A stretch of 31,454 bases of DNA from JAGTQI01 sp038868115 (GTDB taxonomy: Archaea; Thermoproteota; Bathyarchaeia; Bathyarchaeales; Bathycorpusculaceae), in assembly GCA_038868115.1 (NCBI GenBank), contig JAWBXA010000012.1:1-31454 (forward strand), in the 5' to 3' direction. The notes below the pieces were generated by a model, which had not been told where the DNA came from, did no database searches, and was given only the letters and a program-made list of their open reading frames with translations. Positions 8,131 through 15,709 of the stretch are shown here, piece after piece. A program made the translations under genes and the position numbers. Position 1 is the stretch's first letter. Each line of letters opens with the position of its first letter.

Positions 8131-8154
8131 AGACTATTCAACGGGTACTGCGGT

Positions 8155-8973
8155 TTACAAACTTGTAAAAAGTATGAGCGATGTTATCATTAAAACTAAA
8201 CTTGTGATGAAGGCTAAAGCCCACACGAACTTGTCCCATAAGAAAATTTTGTAACCGTCAAGCATCCCATAAGGAATTAGGTTAATGAAGGATATCCAGG
8301 CGTTTATCCAGGAAGCCAAAAGAAAGAGATATGAGATGCTGTTGGGCGATACAAAATGTGCCGCTAAGAAAAATCCTATAGACAATAAAATGTTTGTTAA
8401 TGGACCAGCTATTGAGATTTTCCCAAGTTTGCTTTTGCTAGTTAATCCTGCTATAACTACTGCTCCGGGTGATATAATCTTAAAAAGTGGTGAAACGATG
8501 GATATGGCTGTTAATATTAGGCCAAAAAGCATTATTCTGAATTCTGCCCATGCACCGCTTTTTTGAGCTGTGAATTTGTGGGCTAGTTCGTGGATTAGGA
8601 AGGATACTGTTACTAGGACTCCAAATGCGAATAGCATGGGGATGCCTCCAATATTTTGGATTATTGTTGGTGTCATTCCTAATGATAGTCCTATGCCCAA
8701 AACAAGTAGTGCCGCCGCCGCTAGATGCGTGACTTCTTTAACGCTAAAGTGAATTTTACTTCCGGGTTTTATTGGGAAATATGTAATGGTGTATTCGATT
8801 GGCTTCCATGATTGAGGGAATTGTGTCTGCTCCTCTCTTACTGGTGCTCGTGCCGACTTCATTTTTGGGCATTCATGGTTTTCCGGTAGGCGATGCTCAG
8901 TGCAAAAGTATCCTCCACAGTAGGGGCACCTAAACGGCAGAGAGGTCTCCGTTTCACATTTTTGACACTTCAT
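8155..8973 (-). CDS. AN1-type zinc finger fused to a site-2-protease-like (M50) membrane metalloprotease
   Basis: A 272-aa protein. Residues 1-36 form an AN1-type zinc finger with ligands Cys3, Cys6, Cys16, Cys19, Cys24, His27, His33 and Cys35. After a linker come several hydrophobic segments starting near residue 82. The first catalytic motif HELAH (His128, Glu129, His132) lies in a membrane helix, and the partner NLIPYGMLDG (Asp239) matches the second M50 motif. All three zinc ligands and the catalytic Glu are intact, so intramembrane proteolysis is expected. The AN1 finger would face the cytosol and may bind a substrate or a ubiquitin-like partner (inference). The start is ATG with AGGTG about 10 nt upstream and a minus-strand CATATAAAG box further up. 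Confidence 0.85.
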   Translation of the reverse strand: MKCQKCETETSLPFRCPYCGGYFCTEHRLPENHECPKMKSARAPVREEQTQFPQSWKPIEYTITYFPIKPGSKIHFSVKEVTHLAAAALLVLGIGLSLGMTPTIIQNIGGIPMLFAFGVLVTVSFLIHELAHKFTAQKSGAWAEFRIMLFGLILTAISIVSPLFKIISPGAVVIAGLTSKSKLGKISIAGPLTNILLSIGFFLAAHFVSPNSISYLFLLASWINAWISFINLIPYGMLDGYKIFLWDKFVWALAFITSLVLMITSLILFTSL

Positions 8974-9089
8974 TTTTGTGGCACCTTTTAACCGCTTAAA
9001 ATGGCTTTTTCTCTTTATATGTTTCTGCTGGCGATGGGCTAAACGTTAATAGGGGTACGCGTCCAGTTAATTTGGAAGGTGGAGAAGGC

Positions 9090-10292
9090 GTGAAGGCTTT
9101 CAGCTTCGTTCATGCGGCCGACTTGCATCTGGGCTATTCGCAATATGGTTTAGAGGTTAGACGTGAAGACTTTGACAAGGCGTTTAAGGAGCTTATTGAC
9201 AAAACCCTTGAGCTAAAACCCACGTTTCTCATAATCGCTGGAGACCTGTTCCATAATGCCCGACCATCTAACGTCACATTAGAAAATGCTATAAAAAACT
9301 TTAGCCGACTTCGGGAGGCTGGCATTCCGGTGCTAGTTGTTGACGGCTCCCATGACTCGGCGCCAAACGTTGTCACAAGTACGATTCTTAATCCGCTGGA
9401 TAGTGCCGGGCTTATCCTCTATCTGCCAAGACGTGAAGGGGCATGCTGGCGAAAACCTGGATACTGCTACGTTTACGGAGTGCCCAACTATCGGACTAGG
9501 CGTAAAACCGAAGAGATGCTTCCAACTTTCATGGAGCAGAACAAGCCAACACCAGATCCTTCACTTTTCAATATTTTCGTTTTCCACATGGCACTAGATC
9601 TTCCAGAGGTTATCCCGCCTTACATAGAGGCTGAAGCTACCGTTGGGCTTATACCAGAAGGTTTCAACTATTACGCGGGCGGTCATGTTCACAAACCCTA
9701 CATAGGGAAGCTCAAAACCGGATTGCTCGTTTATCCCGGAAGCACTGAGACAATAAATTATGATGAGGCTGGGAACGAGAAGGGCTTCTACTACGTGGAA
9801 GTGAACGAGAAGGGTGAGGCTAACCCACAGTTTATAAAGTTGGAGTCTCCCCGCAAGTTTGTTGTTTTAGAGCATGATTTTACTGGCGTTACAGCATCGA
9901 AAATAACCGAGCTTTCCGTTCAGCTTGTTAGGGGTGCTGATGAGGAGGGTGCTGTGCTTATACCAGTTTTGCGGGGCGTCTTGCCGGTTGAGGCTAGCCG
10001 TGCAGAGGTTGATATCGCCCAAATCCGGGGCGCCGCTGAGAAGGCTTTGCTTGTTCATCCGGTGGTTTTGCTGCGGGAAAGCGAGGTTCCAGAGACTGTT
10101 GTTCGCTCCATATTCGAAAGTGAAATTAAGGATTTGAAAACGAAGAGCTTCGAATATTTCTTGCAAATCTTTTCTGAACGCTACAGTCGGGAAGAAGCCG
10201 AAAAAATTGCCAAGGCTGCTGTTAACTTGATTGAGCCGCTTTCAAAAAGGCAAGACGAGAAGGTTAGGCAGATTTTGGAGGAACTCACTTAA
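9090..10292 (+). CDS. mre11: Mre11-like DNA double-strand-break nuclease
   Basis: A 400-aa Mn-dependent nuclease subunit that processes DNA ends with Rad50. Phosphoesterase motifs in order: DLH (Asp11, His13), AGDLF (Asp52), DGSHD (residues 85-89), VFHMALD (His166) and GGHVH (His199, His201). The third motif has Ser87 where most Mre11 proteins have a metal-bridging Asn (GNHD). An in-frame TTG at 9072 would add six residues. GTG 9090 is preferred because GGTGGAG stands 5-11 nt before it and the conserved FSFVHAADLHLG then falls at the N terminus. The stop overlaps the rad50 ATG in TAATG, which indicates translational coupling. No herA or nurA gene is adjacent, unlike the four-gene cluster of many archaea. 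Confidence 0.93.
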   Translation: MKAFSFVHAADLHLGYSQYGLEVRREDFDKAFKELIDKTLELKPTFLIIAGDLFHNARPSNVTLENAIKNFSRLREAGIPVLVVDGSHDSAPNVVTSTILNPLDSAGLILYLPRREGACWRKPGYCYVYGVPNYRTRRKTEEMLPTFMEQNKPTPDPSLFNIFVFHMALDLPEVIPPYIEAEATVGLIPEGFNYYAGGHVHKPYIGKLKTGLLVYPGSTETINYDEAGNEKGFYYVEVNEKGEANPQFIKLESPRKFVVLEHDFTGVTASKITELSVQLVRGADEEGAVLIPVLRGVLPVEASRAEVDIAQIRGAAEKALLVHPVVLLRESEVPETVVRSIFESEIKDLKTKSFEYFLQIFSERYSREEAEKIAKAAVNLIEPLSKRQDEKVRQILEELT

Positions 10293-12379
10293 TGAAAATC
10301 GAAGTTGTTCAATTGGAGAACATCCGCTCCCACGTGAAGTCCACAGTTCCATTTGCCAGAGGCTTTAATTGCTTCGTCGGTGGCTTGGGCTGTGGCAAAT
10401 CCAGCATACTTTACGCCATAGACTTCGCCCTCTTCGGAGACCCTCTTGGAAGAAGTTACGACTACCTTCTGCGGGATGGCGCCGAAACTGGAAGAGTTGT
10501 TGTCCAGTTCACCCACAACGGCAAGAGCTACAAAATATCAAGGGGTCTGAAGAGGCGTGGGAAGGGCATAAGCCAAGACTTTGACGAGCTTAAACTCTTT
10601 GAAGGCGAAACCCTCATTGCAAGCGTGAAAAGCGACGCCGTCGCAGAACAGTTGAAGGCTATCACCGGCTTGGAGAAGGAGCTCTTCCGCGAAATCGTCT
10701 GGATCCGCCAAGAACACTTAAAAGAGCTTTTGGGCGTCCCGCCCAGAGAGCGGCAAAAACGCCTAGACGAACTTTTCGGCTTGTCGGAATACGAAACAGC
10801 ATGGAGCAACTTGGCTGGCTACCAAAAGGAATACGAAGGCGAAAAAAGAGTATACGAAAGAGACCCAGACGTCGCTGGAATGAAAACGCTGAATAAGGAG
10901 TATGACAGCCTAGCCAGAGAATTCGCCCTACTAGAGGTTGACCTCCAAGAAACCGCAAGAAAGCTTGGCGAAGCCAAAAAGGCTTTGGAGGAAGCAGACC
11001 TAAAACTCAAAAAACTGGAGGAGCTTAAAACATCCGTAGAAAGCTTCAAACGCAAGGAAGCCCAAATACAAGCCAGCCTAACAAGCCTTGAAGATTCTTT
11101 GGCTTCTCTGGCTGAAAAAGTTGAAGGGAAAAAGGCAATAATTGACAATTTGAAGCAACGCCTCAACGCCATGGAATTGCAAAAAAACGCCTACAAGGAA
11201 GCGCTCAAAGAAATTGGGGTTCCAGCAGACCAGCCCGTTGAAACTTTGAGGCAGCATCTTTCAGCCTTTGACGAGCAAATCGCAAGCCTAAAAGCCGAAC
11301 AAGAGGCTATTCTCCGAAATCTCCAAGCGGACCAGCGGAGGCTTGCATCCCTTTCAACTGAAAACCGCTGCCCCCTCTGCCTCCAACCATTAAGCGCCAA
11401 TTATAAGACCAGCTTAATGGAGCGTATACAAAAGGAAAACGTTGAGAGACAAAAAACAATAAGCCAGCTTCAAAAAGACATTGAGGAGCTGCAGCAGATA
11501 AGGGAGAAAGCCAACTCCGCCATATACAACCTCCAAGCACTATTGCCAAGAATCGAAGACTTGAGAGCCCGTCTAAACGAGGAGTCTAAGGCTTTAGCCG
11601 AACTTTCAAGGGAGTTTGAAGAGAAGCAGAAAATGGAAAATACGCTGCGAAACCAGCTTGAGGGCATACGCGCTGAAATAGGCAGATTCGACGTTTCTCG
11701 GCTTGAAACCGCCAGAAAGCTAAGAGAGCAAGTCTTCCGGCAATATTACATGCTTGAATCTGAACTGCGAACCAAGGAAAACCGGAAAAAAGACATGATG
11801 CAGCGGTTGGATGAAGTTAAGGAGCGCATAGACCAGGCCCAGAAAAAGATTGAGGAGATGGAGAAGCTTGACAAGATTTTGGGCATTATTGGTAGCATAC
11901 GTGACGCCTATAGGAGCATTCAACCAAAATTGCGGAGCGAATTCGTAAAAGTCTTGAAGAATTTTGTCCAGCAAATCCTAGACAGCCTAGTGGGCGAGGA
12001 AGGCGCACCAATAAACATCATCATAGACGAGACTTATACGCCATATGTGATAAGCGAAACAGGCGTGGAAAGAGAAGTTTCAAACCTCTCTGGTGGAGAG
12101 CGGACCCTAATAGCTTTCGCATATCGCCTCGGGCTTGGTCAGCTAATAATGCAGTCGCGGACTGGTCACGGTTTAAGCCTCCTACTGCTTGACGAGCCCA
12201 CCGAAAGCCTTGGAAGGGAGGACGGCTCAATAGACCGCTTGGCAGAAGCCATTTCAAGGTTTAAAGCTGTAGAACAGATAATCGCGGTGACCCACAGCGA
12301 GGCTTTCGCCGAAAAAGCCGAACACGTCATAAGGGTGGAGAAAGAAGCTGGGGAAAGCAAAATCTTGGTCGAAAAGTAG
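10292..12379 (+). CDS. rad50: Rad50 DNA repair ATPase
   Basis: A 695-aa SMC-type ATPase that bridges and unwinds DNA ends as partner of Mre11. The Walker A motif GGLGCGKSS is at residues 30-38. Two long coiled-coil stretches (about 165-340 and 375-545) flank the zinc hook CPLC (Cys360, Cys363). The ABC signature LSGGER is at 599-604, Walker B LLLLDEP has Asp634/Glu635, and the switch His is in AVTHSEAF. At 695 residues it is clearly shorter than the roughly 850-880 of well-studied archaeal Rad50, so the coiled-coil arms are short. The D-loop region reads ESLGRED, less usual than the common LD pair. It ends 6 bp before the convergent FAH-family gene. Confidence 0.95.
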   Translation: MKIEVVQLENIRSHVKSTVPFARGFNCFVGGLGCGKSSILYAIDFALFGDPLGRSYDYLLRDGAETGRVVVQFTHNGKSYKISRGLKRRGKGISQDFDELKLFEGETLIASVKSDAVAEQLKAITGLEKELFREIVWIRQEHLKELLGVPPRERQKRLDELFGLSEYETAWSNLAGYQKEYEGEKRVYERDPDVAGMKTLNKEYDSLAREFALLEVDLQETARKLGEAKKALEEADLKLKKLEELKTSVESFKRKEAQIQASLTSLEDSLASLAEKVEGKKAIIDNLKQRLNAMELQKNAYKEALKEIGVPADQPVETLRQHLSAFDEQIASLKAEQEAILRNLQADQRRLASLSTENRCPLCLQPLSANYKTSLMERIQKENVERQKTISQLQKDIEELQQIREKANSAIYNLQALLPRIEDLRARLNEESKALAELSREFEEKQKMENTLRNQLEGIRAEIGRFDVSRLETARKLREQVFRQYYMLESELRTKENRKKDMMQRLDEVKERIDQAQKKIEEMEKLDKILGIIGSIRDAYRSIQPKLRSEFVKVLKNFVQQILDSLVGEEGAPINIIIDETYTPYVISETGVEREVSNLSGGERTLIAFAYRLGLGQLIMQSRTGHGLSLLLLDEPTESLGREDGSIDRLAEAISRFKAVEQIIAVTHSEAFAEKAEHVIRVEKEAGESKILVEK

Positions 12380-12385
12380 CCGAGG

Positions 12386-13282
12386 CTAGCCTTCTTCAAC
12401 AACCCTATTTTCTAAAACGCCTATTCCCTCAATCTCTATTCTCACAACGCTTCCGGGCTTCAGAAATTTTGGTTCCGGCTTCATGGCAAAGCCAACACCA
12501 GCGGGAGTCCCCGTGGCGATTATGTCGCATGGCTCTAACGTCATGACTTTGCTTAAGTGGTGGACTATTTCGCAAGCATTGAAAACCATGTTTTTAGTTG
12601 TTGAGTCTTGACGGAGTTCCCTGTCCACCCATGTTCTAATGCGAAGGTTAGATGTATCTGGCAGCTGGTTTTCCGTTGTTATGCATGGTCCGGTAGGCGC
12701 AAAAGTGTCAAAGCTTTTGCCCCTCGTCCATTGTCTATCCTTAAACTGGATGTCTCGTGCTGAAACATCATTTAAAATAGTGTATCCGAAAATGTGTTTC
12801 TTTGCTTCTGAAACTGGCACATTTTTGCCTTTTCGCCCTATTACTATGGCTAGCTCCGCCTCATAGTCGAGTTCCTTGATAAACTTTGGCTTAACAATAT
12901 TCTCGTTTGGTCCAATTATGGTTGTGTTAGGCTTCAAGAAGATTATGGGTTCATCTGGTATCTGTGCGTTTTGCTCCGCGGCATGGTCCCTATAATTCAG
13001 CCCTAAGCAGATAATTTTTGGCGGACGGGCTATCGGCGCCAGAAGCCTTATCCCATTAACTGGCACCGAGTTTTTCTCGCGGACATATTCTGGAGCTTCA
13101 GCAAGAAGCCTTTCTGCGGTTTTAATGGCTATTTCTCCATTTGTCACGAAGGTTTCTATCTTGCTTGGAAGCCGTTTATGCATGGTTTTGGCAAGGCTTG
13201 GTAAGCAGACTACGGCTTTTTCATCGCTGGATAAAACGCCGTAGCTTTCCCTTTTTCCGTCTAAGTAGCGGGCAAGTTTCAT
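12386..13282 (-). CDS. Fumarylacetoacetate hydrolase family protein
   Basis: A 298-aa enzyme of the FAH superfamily, a group of metal-dependent hydrolases, decarboxylases and hydratases acting on acyl-pyruvate or 2-oxo acid compounds. The N-terminal cap domain covers about 1-75. The catalytic domain starts at IICLGLNYRDHAAEQN. Metal ligands are Glu141 and Glu143 (YEAELAIVIGR) and Asp172 (NDVSARD), and the substrate-loop RQWTRGKSFDTFAPTGPCI is intact. Conserved GDIIATGTPAGVG-like and PGSVVRIEIEGIG ends are present. The true substrate is uncertain, and no neighbouring aromatic-degradation genes narrow it. The start is ATG 13280-13282. Confidence 0.88.
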   Translation of the reverse strand: MKLARYLDGKRESYGVLSSDEKAVVCLPSLAKTMHKRLPSKIETFVTNGEIAIKTAERLLAEAPEYVREKNSVPVNGIRLLAPIARPPKIICLGLNYRDHAAEQNAQIPDEPIIFLKPNTTIIGPNENIVKPKFIKELDYEAELAIVIGRKGKNVPVSEAKKHIFGYTILNDVSARDIQFKDRQWTRGKSFDTFAPTGPCITTENQLPDTSNLRIRTWVDRELRQDSTTKNMVFNACEIVHHLSKVMTLEPCDIIATGTPAGVGFAMKPEPKFLKPGSVVRIEIEGIGVLENRVVEEG

Positions 13283-13351
13283 TGTTAAACCTTCTTTTTA
13301 CTTGTGACGATGCCGATCCATTTTTCCTTTTAAAATTGAAAGTGTAAAAAT

Positions 13352-13359
13352 GTATAAAT
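13352..13359 (+). promoter_or_regulatory. TATA box that decides the EamA transporter start
   Basis: GTATAAAT lies 24 nt before ATG 13384. An upstream GTG at 13360 would begin right beside this box and could not be on the transcript. The ATG is therefore the likely start of a leaderless mRNA. Confidence 0.5.
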
Positions 13360-13383
13360 GTGATTTGGAGAAGAGCATACGTT

Positions 13384-14286
13384 ATGCATGTTAAAACAAG
13401 AAAATTAGCCCTTATAGAGGGTATGACTGCTGGCATCCTCTTTGGAACTTCAGCTATCTTCATAAGGTATCTCCAAAACTTTGATGCCTTTTCCATTGCC
13501 TTCTGGCGGCTAATCATTGCTTGCATTGTGCTGGCTATGGGGCTCTTTCTGCTTAGAAGAGTTTTCATCTTTAGCCTTGTTATGAAAAATTTGGGAAATC
13601 TTTTCGTTCTCAGCCTTTTTCTAGGTTTACACCTCGTATTTTTCATATCCGCTGTTAAGGATACAACGATTTTAAACGCAACTGTTTTGGTTAACACAGC
13701 CCCAATTTTTTCTCTGATTTTCTCAAGCCTATTCTATAAAGTTAAACCTTCAAGCCTCGCTGTTTTCGGCATAGCTTTATCTTTTGTCGGTGTATGTATT
13801 ATTGCCTACGCTGAAACCCAAATGGCTGGTGCTCCACCGGATAACTTCTCTCCGAAACTAAAGGGGGATTTGGAAGCTACATTAGCTGCTATACTTGAAG
13901 CCTGCTTCCTTACTTATGGAAGGAAGATAAGGGGCCGGATGGACATAATCTCCATTATGCTTCCCATCTATTTTCTAACAGCGATAATTGTGAGTGTATT
14001 AGGATTAGCTGTCACAAACAAAACTTTAGATTTGCCAACGACAATGGAGAGCCTCCCTCCACTAATTGGGTTGGGTGTCCTGCCAACGGCGGTAGCTCGC
14101 ACTTTGGCTTTTTCCTCTCTATCAAATCTGAAATCTTTTGAAACTGCAACCATAGCTTTGTTGGAACCATTAGGAGCAACAGCTTTGGGCATAGTTCTAT
14201 TTGGCGAGTGGCCTGTCCCAATTTTTGCGGTGGGAACGGCACTAGTTTTGGCTGGGATGGTCTTCGTTTCTAGGGGGGAAGGCTGA
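13384..14286 (+). CDS. EamA/DMT-family membrane transporter
   Basis: A 300-aa integral membrane protein with the ten-helix pattern made of two repeated EamA halves. In the first half GMTAGILFGTSAIFIRYLQ and FSIAFWRLIIACIVLAM are recognisable. The second half opens at KGDLEATLAAILEACFLTYGRKI. The closing half has TATIALLEPLGATALGIVLFGEW, the usual ending of the family. Such proteins export amino acids or other metabolites, or exchange drugs; the substrate here is unknown. It diverges from the FAH-family gene, and its promoter lies in the 100-bp gap between them. Confidence 0.88.
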   Translation: MHVKTRKLALIEGMTAGILFGTSAIFIRYLQNFDAFSIAFWRLIIACIVLAMGLFLLRRVFIFSLVMKNLGNLFVLSLFLGLHLVFFISAVKDTTILNATVLVNTAPIFSLIFSSLFYKVKPSSLAVFGIALSFVGVCIIAYAETQMAGAPPDNFSPKLKGDLEATLAAILEACFLTYGRKIRGRMDIISIMLPIYFLTAIIVSVLGLAVTNKTLDLPTTMESLPPLIGLGVLPTAVARTLAFSSLSNLKSFETATIALLEPLGATALGIVLFGEWPVPIFAVGTALVLAGMVFVSRGEG

Positions 14287-14314
14287 AAGCTTTTACGAAA
14301 CAGATAAAAAGCTT

Positions 14315-14328
14315 CACAATATATTGTG
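14315..14328. promoter_or_regulatory. Perfect 14-bp palindrome upstream of the 131-aa gene
   Basis: CACAATATATTGTG is a perfect palindrome. It is imperfectly extended by GCTT on the left and AAGC on the right. It lies 22 nt before ATG 14351, where the initiator region or TATA element of that gene would be, so it could be a repressor operator. Confidence 0.35.
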
Positions 14329-14350
14329 CAGAAAGCAGGATTGAAACCCA

Positions 14351-14746
14351 ATGGTGGCAAACGACAAAATATTGAAGGCTTTGGAATCCGCAACCAGCTA
14401 CTTGGAAAAATCAGCTTCCGCGCTGAACAGCGGAGACGAAAGCTCTTTTACAAAACATTTTTGGCATGTTGCCGCAGAGCTGGAATACGCCCTTTTTATG
14501 TTCTCCCTAATATTTCAAGAAGAGAGTGTTAACAAGTCAAAGTGGAAGTCCAACCCAAACATGAAAAGGGATGATATCAACGGCACCTTAGCTGAAGTTC
14601 GCAGCTTACTTGACAATGCCAAAAAATTTTTGACAAGTGGCAAACTTTTAGACGCTTATAAGAGCGTTTATATGGCAAGACACCATGTTTTCGCCGTTGA
14701 GGAGAACCTAGCCAATAAAAAGCGTGGAGGCTTAAAAACCAAGTAG
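14351..14746 (+). CDS. Small helical protein of unknown function, 131 aa
   Basis: Family not recognised with confidence. The product looks all-helical: a first pair of helices (about 1-60, containing LESATSYLEKSASALNSG and HFWHVAAELEYALFMFSL), then a Lys/Asn-rich loop, then two more helices (about 73-125) with DAYKSVYMARHHVFAVEENL and a basic tail. The size, four-helix outline and spacing are reminiscent of HEPN or four-helix-bundle proteins, but the HEPN catalytic RxxxxH motif is not evident. The start is ATG 14351, with a palindrome just upstream. Its stop lies one base from the stop of the convergent eL22-like gene. Confidence 0.7.
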   Translation: MVANDKILKALESATSYLEKSASALNSGDESSFTKHFWHVAAELEYALFMFSLIFQEESVNKSKWKSNPNMKRDDINGTLAEVRSLLDNAKKFLTSGKLLDAYKSVYMARHHVFAVEENLANKKRGGLKTK

Positions 14747-14747
14747 G

Positions 14748-15026
14748 CTACTTTTCTGGCAACTTTCGCCCCTTAACTTTTAAGACACTTTCTTCCCCGC
14801 TTATAACCCTGTAATAGTCCTTAAGCCCGCTTTTATGTAGAAACTTTTTCAGAAGAACCCTCACATACTGTTTTGAAAGGTTCTTCTCTTCGCTCTCTAC
14901 TACAATATCGTTTGTAAGAGTTTTAAGTTTGGCATTTGTTTTTTCCCTCAAGAACTCTGCTAACTCTTTTACAACATCTCCGCCTTCAGCCTTAAGCTCG
15001 GACACATCAATTTTTATTTCAACCAT
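14748..15026 (-). CDS. eL22-like ribosomal protein
   Basis: A 92-aa basic protein resembling eukaryotic ribosomal protein eL22. The central helix-strand block SKQYVRVLLKKFLHKSGLKD followed by YYRVI aligns by eye with the eL22 signature (SKRYLKYLTKKYLKK...LRDWLRVV). The preceding VVVES-like strand (DIVVESEEKN) and the N-terminal EIKIDVSEL also fit. eL22 is absent from most cultured archaea but has been reported in Asgard archaea and some related lineages. Here it is the last gene of a minus-strand run, 23 bp after the DUF47 stop, with GAGGCGAAGACGAG as a possible ribosome-binding region before ATG 15024-15026. Homology is judged by eye; ribosomal incorporation is inferred. Confidence 0.72.
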   Translation of the reverse strand: MVEIKIDVSELKAEGGDVVKELAEFLREKTNAKLKTLTNDIVVESEEKNLSKQYVRVLLKKFLHKSGLKDYYRVISGEESVLKVKGRKLPEK

Positions 15027-15049
15027 CTCGTCTTCGCCTCATTCTTGGT

Positions 15050-15709
15050 TTACTTTCTCACCATTATAACTCTAACCTGATCACATGCATCCTCACATGT
15101 ATCTGCAATCATCTCCATGGCTTCAAAAAGCTGACCAACCAAGACGGCGACTCCAGCCCTCTGCAGATCTTCTTTCCCCAACAATGCCCTTGCCTCCTCG
15201 TATAAGTCGTCAACTTTTTCCTCTTCCCTTTCCACAACATCCGCCGCTTGAAGAGCTTCTTCCGGCTTTGTTATTATTTTGTTTATACATTTTTGAAGCA
15301 TTATAGCGCATTCCCTCACGCCCCTAGCCATTTCTATGAACTCTTTTTTGATAGAGGCTGGCACATGCTCCATGGGCGTGGCCATTAAAACCCTCGTCGA
15401 TTCCCTGCTCCAATCAGCCACCATGTCCACCCTCTTAACAAGGTGCATTATATCTTCTCTGGCTGTTGGCGGAAGCTCCCCCTTTGAGACTTCGTCCATG
15501 ACTTTTCTGCGTAGGCTGTCAGCTTCTCTTTCGCCGTTGGTAACCCTTCCTACACAGGTTTGCAGAGTTTTTAGGTCGCCGTCCACTGCTGCTTTAACGG
15601 CTTTTTCCAAGTCCTCAACAATGCTTGTTGTTATGGCTAGGTGCTGCTGTATCATTGTTAGGGCTTTTGTTTCTCTGCGCTTTTCAAACCATTTTATTAG
15701 TTCACTCAA
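15050..15709 (-). CDS. DUF47 (PhoU-like) family protein
   Basis: A 219-aa all-helical protein of the DUF47/TIGR00153 family, distant relatives of PhoU. PhoU-like bundles carry metal-binding E/D-xxx-D repeats. Here GEREADSLRRKVMDE (first half) and EREEEKVDDLYEEAR (second half) match the two repeats. Family members usually accompany PitA-type phosphate transporters and are thought to regulate transport. In this window the partner is an ABC importer: the start overlaps the end of the ABC ATPase gene by 8 bp, so the three genes are translationally coupled. This suggests the ABC system carries phosphate, a phosphonate or another oxyanion or metal regulated by DUF47 (inference). Confidence 0.88.
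   Translation of the reverse strand: MSELIKWFEKRRETKALTMIQQHLAITTSIVEDLEKAVKAAVDGDLKTLQTCVGRVTNGEREADSLRRKVMDEVSKGELPPTAREDIMHLVKRVDMVADWSRESTRVLMATPMEHVPASIKKEFIEMARGVRECAIMLQKCINKIITKPEEALQAADVVEREEEKVDDLYEEARALLGKEDLQRAGVAVLVGQLFEAMEMIADTCEDACDQVRVIMVRK

Noticed and set aside
13221..13697. Minus-strand open frame of about 158 codons over the EamA gene start
   Set aside because: Highly basic and low-complexity, antisense to conserved transporter helices, and it runs across the intergenic promoter.
14338..14350. GATTGAAACCC near 14340 as a CRISPR-like repeat end
   Set aside because: It resembles common CRISPR repeat 3' ends but occurs once, without spacers or cas genes.
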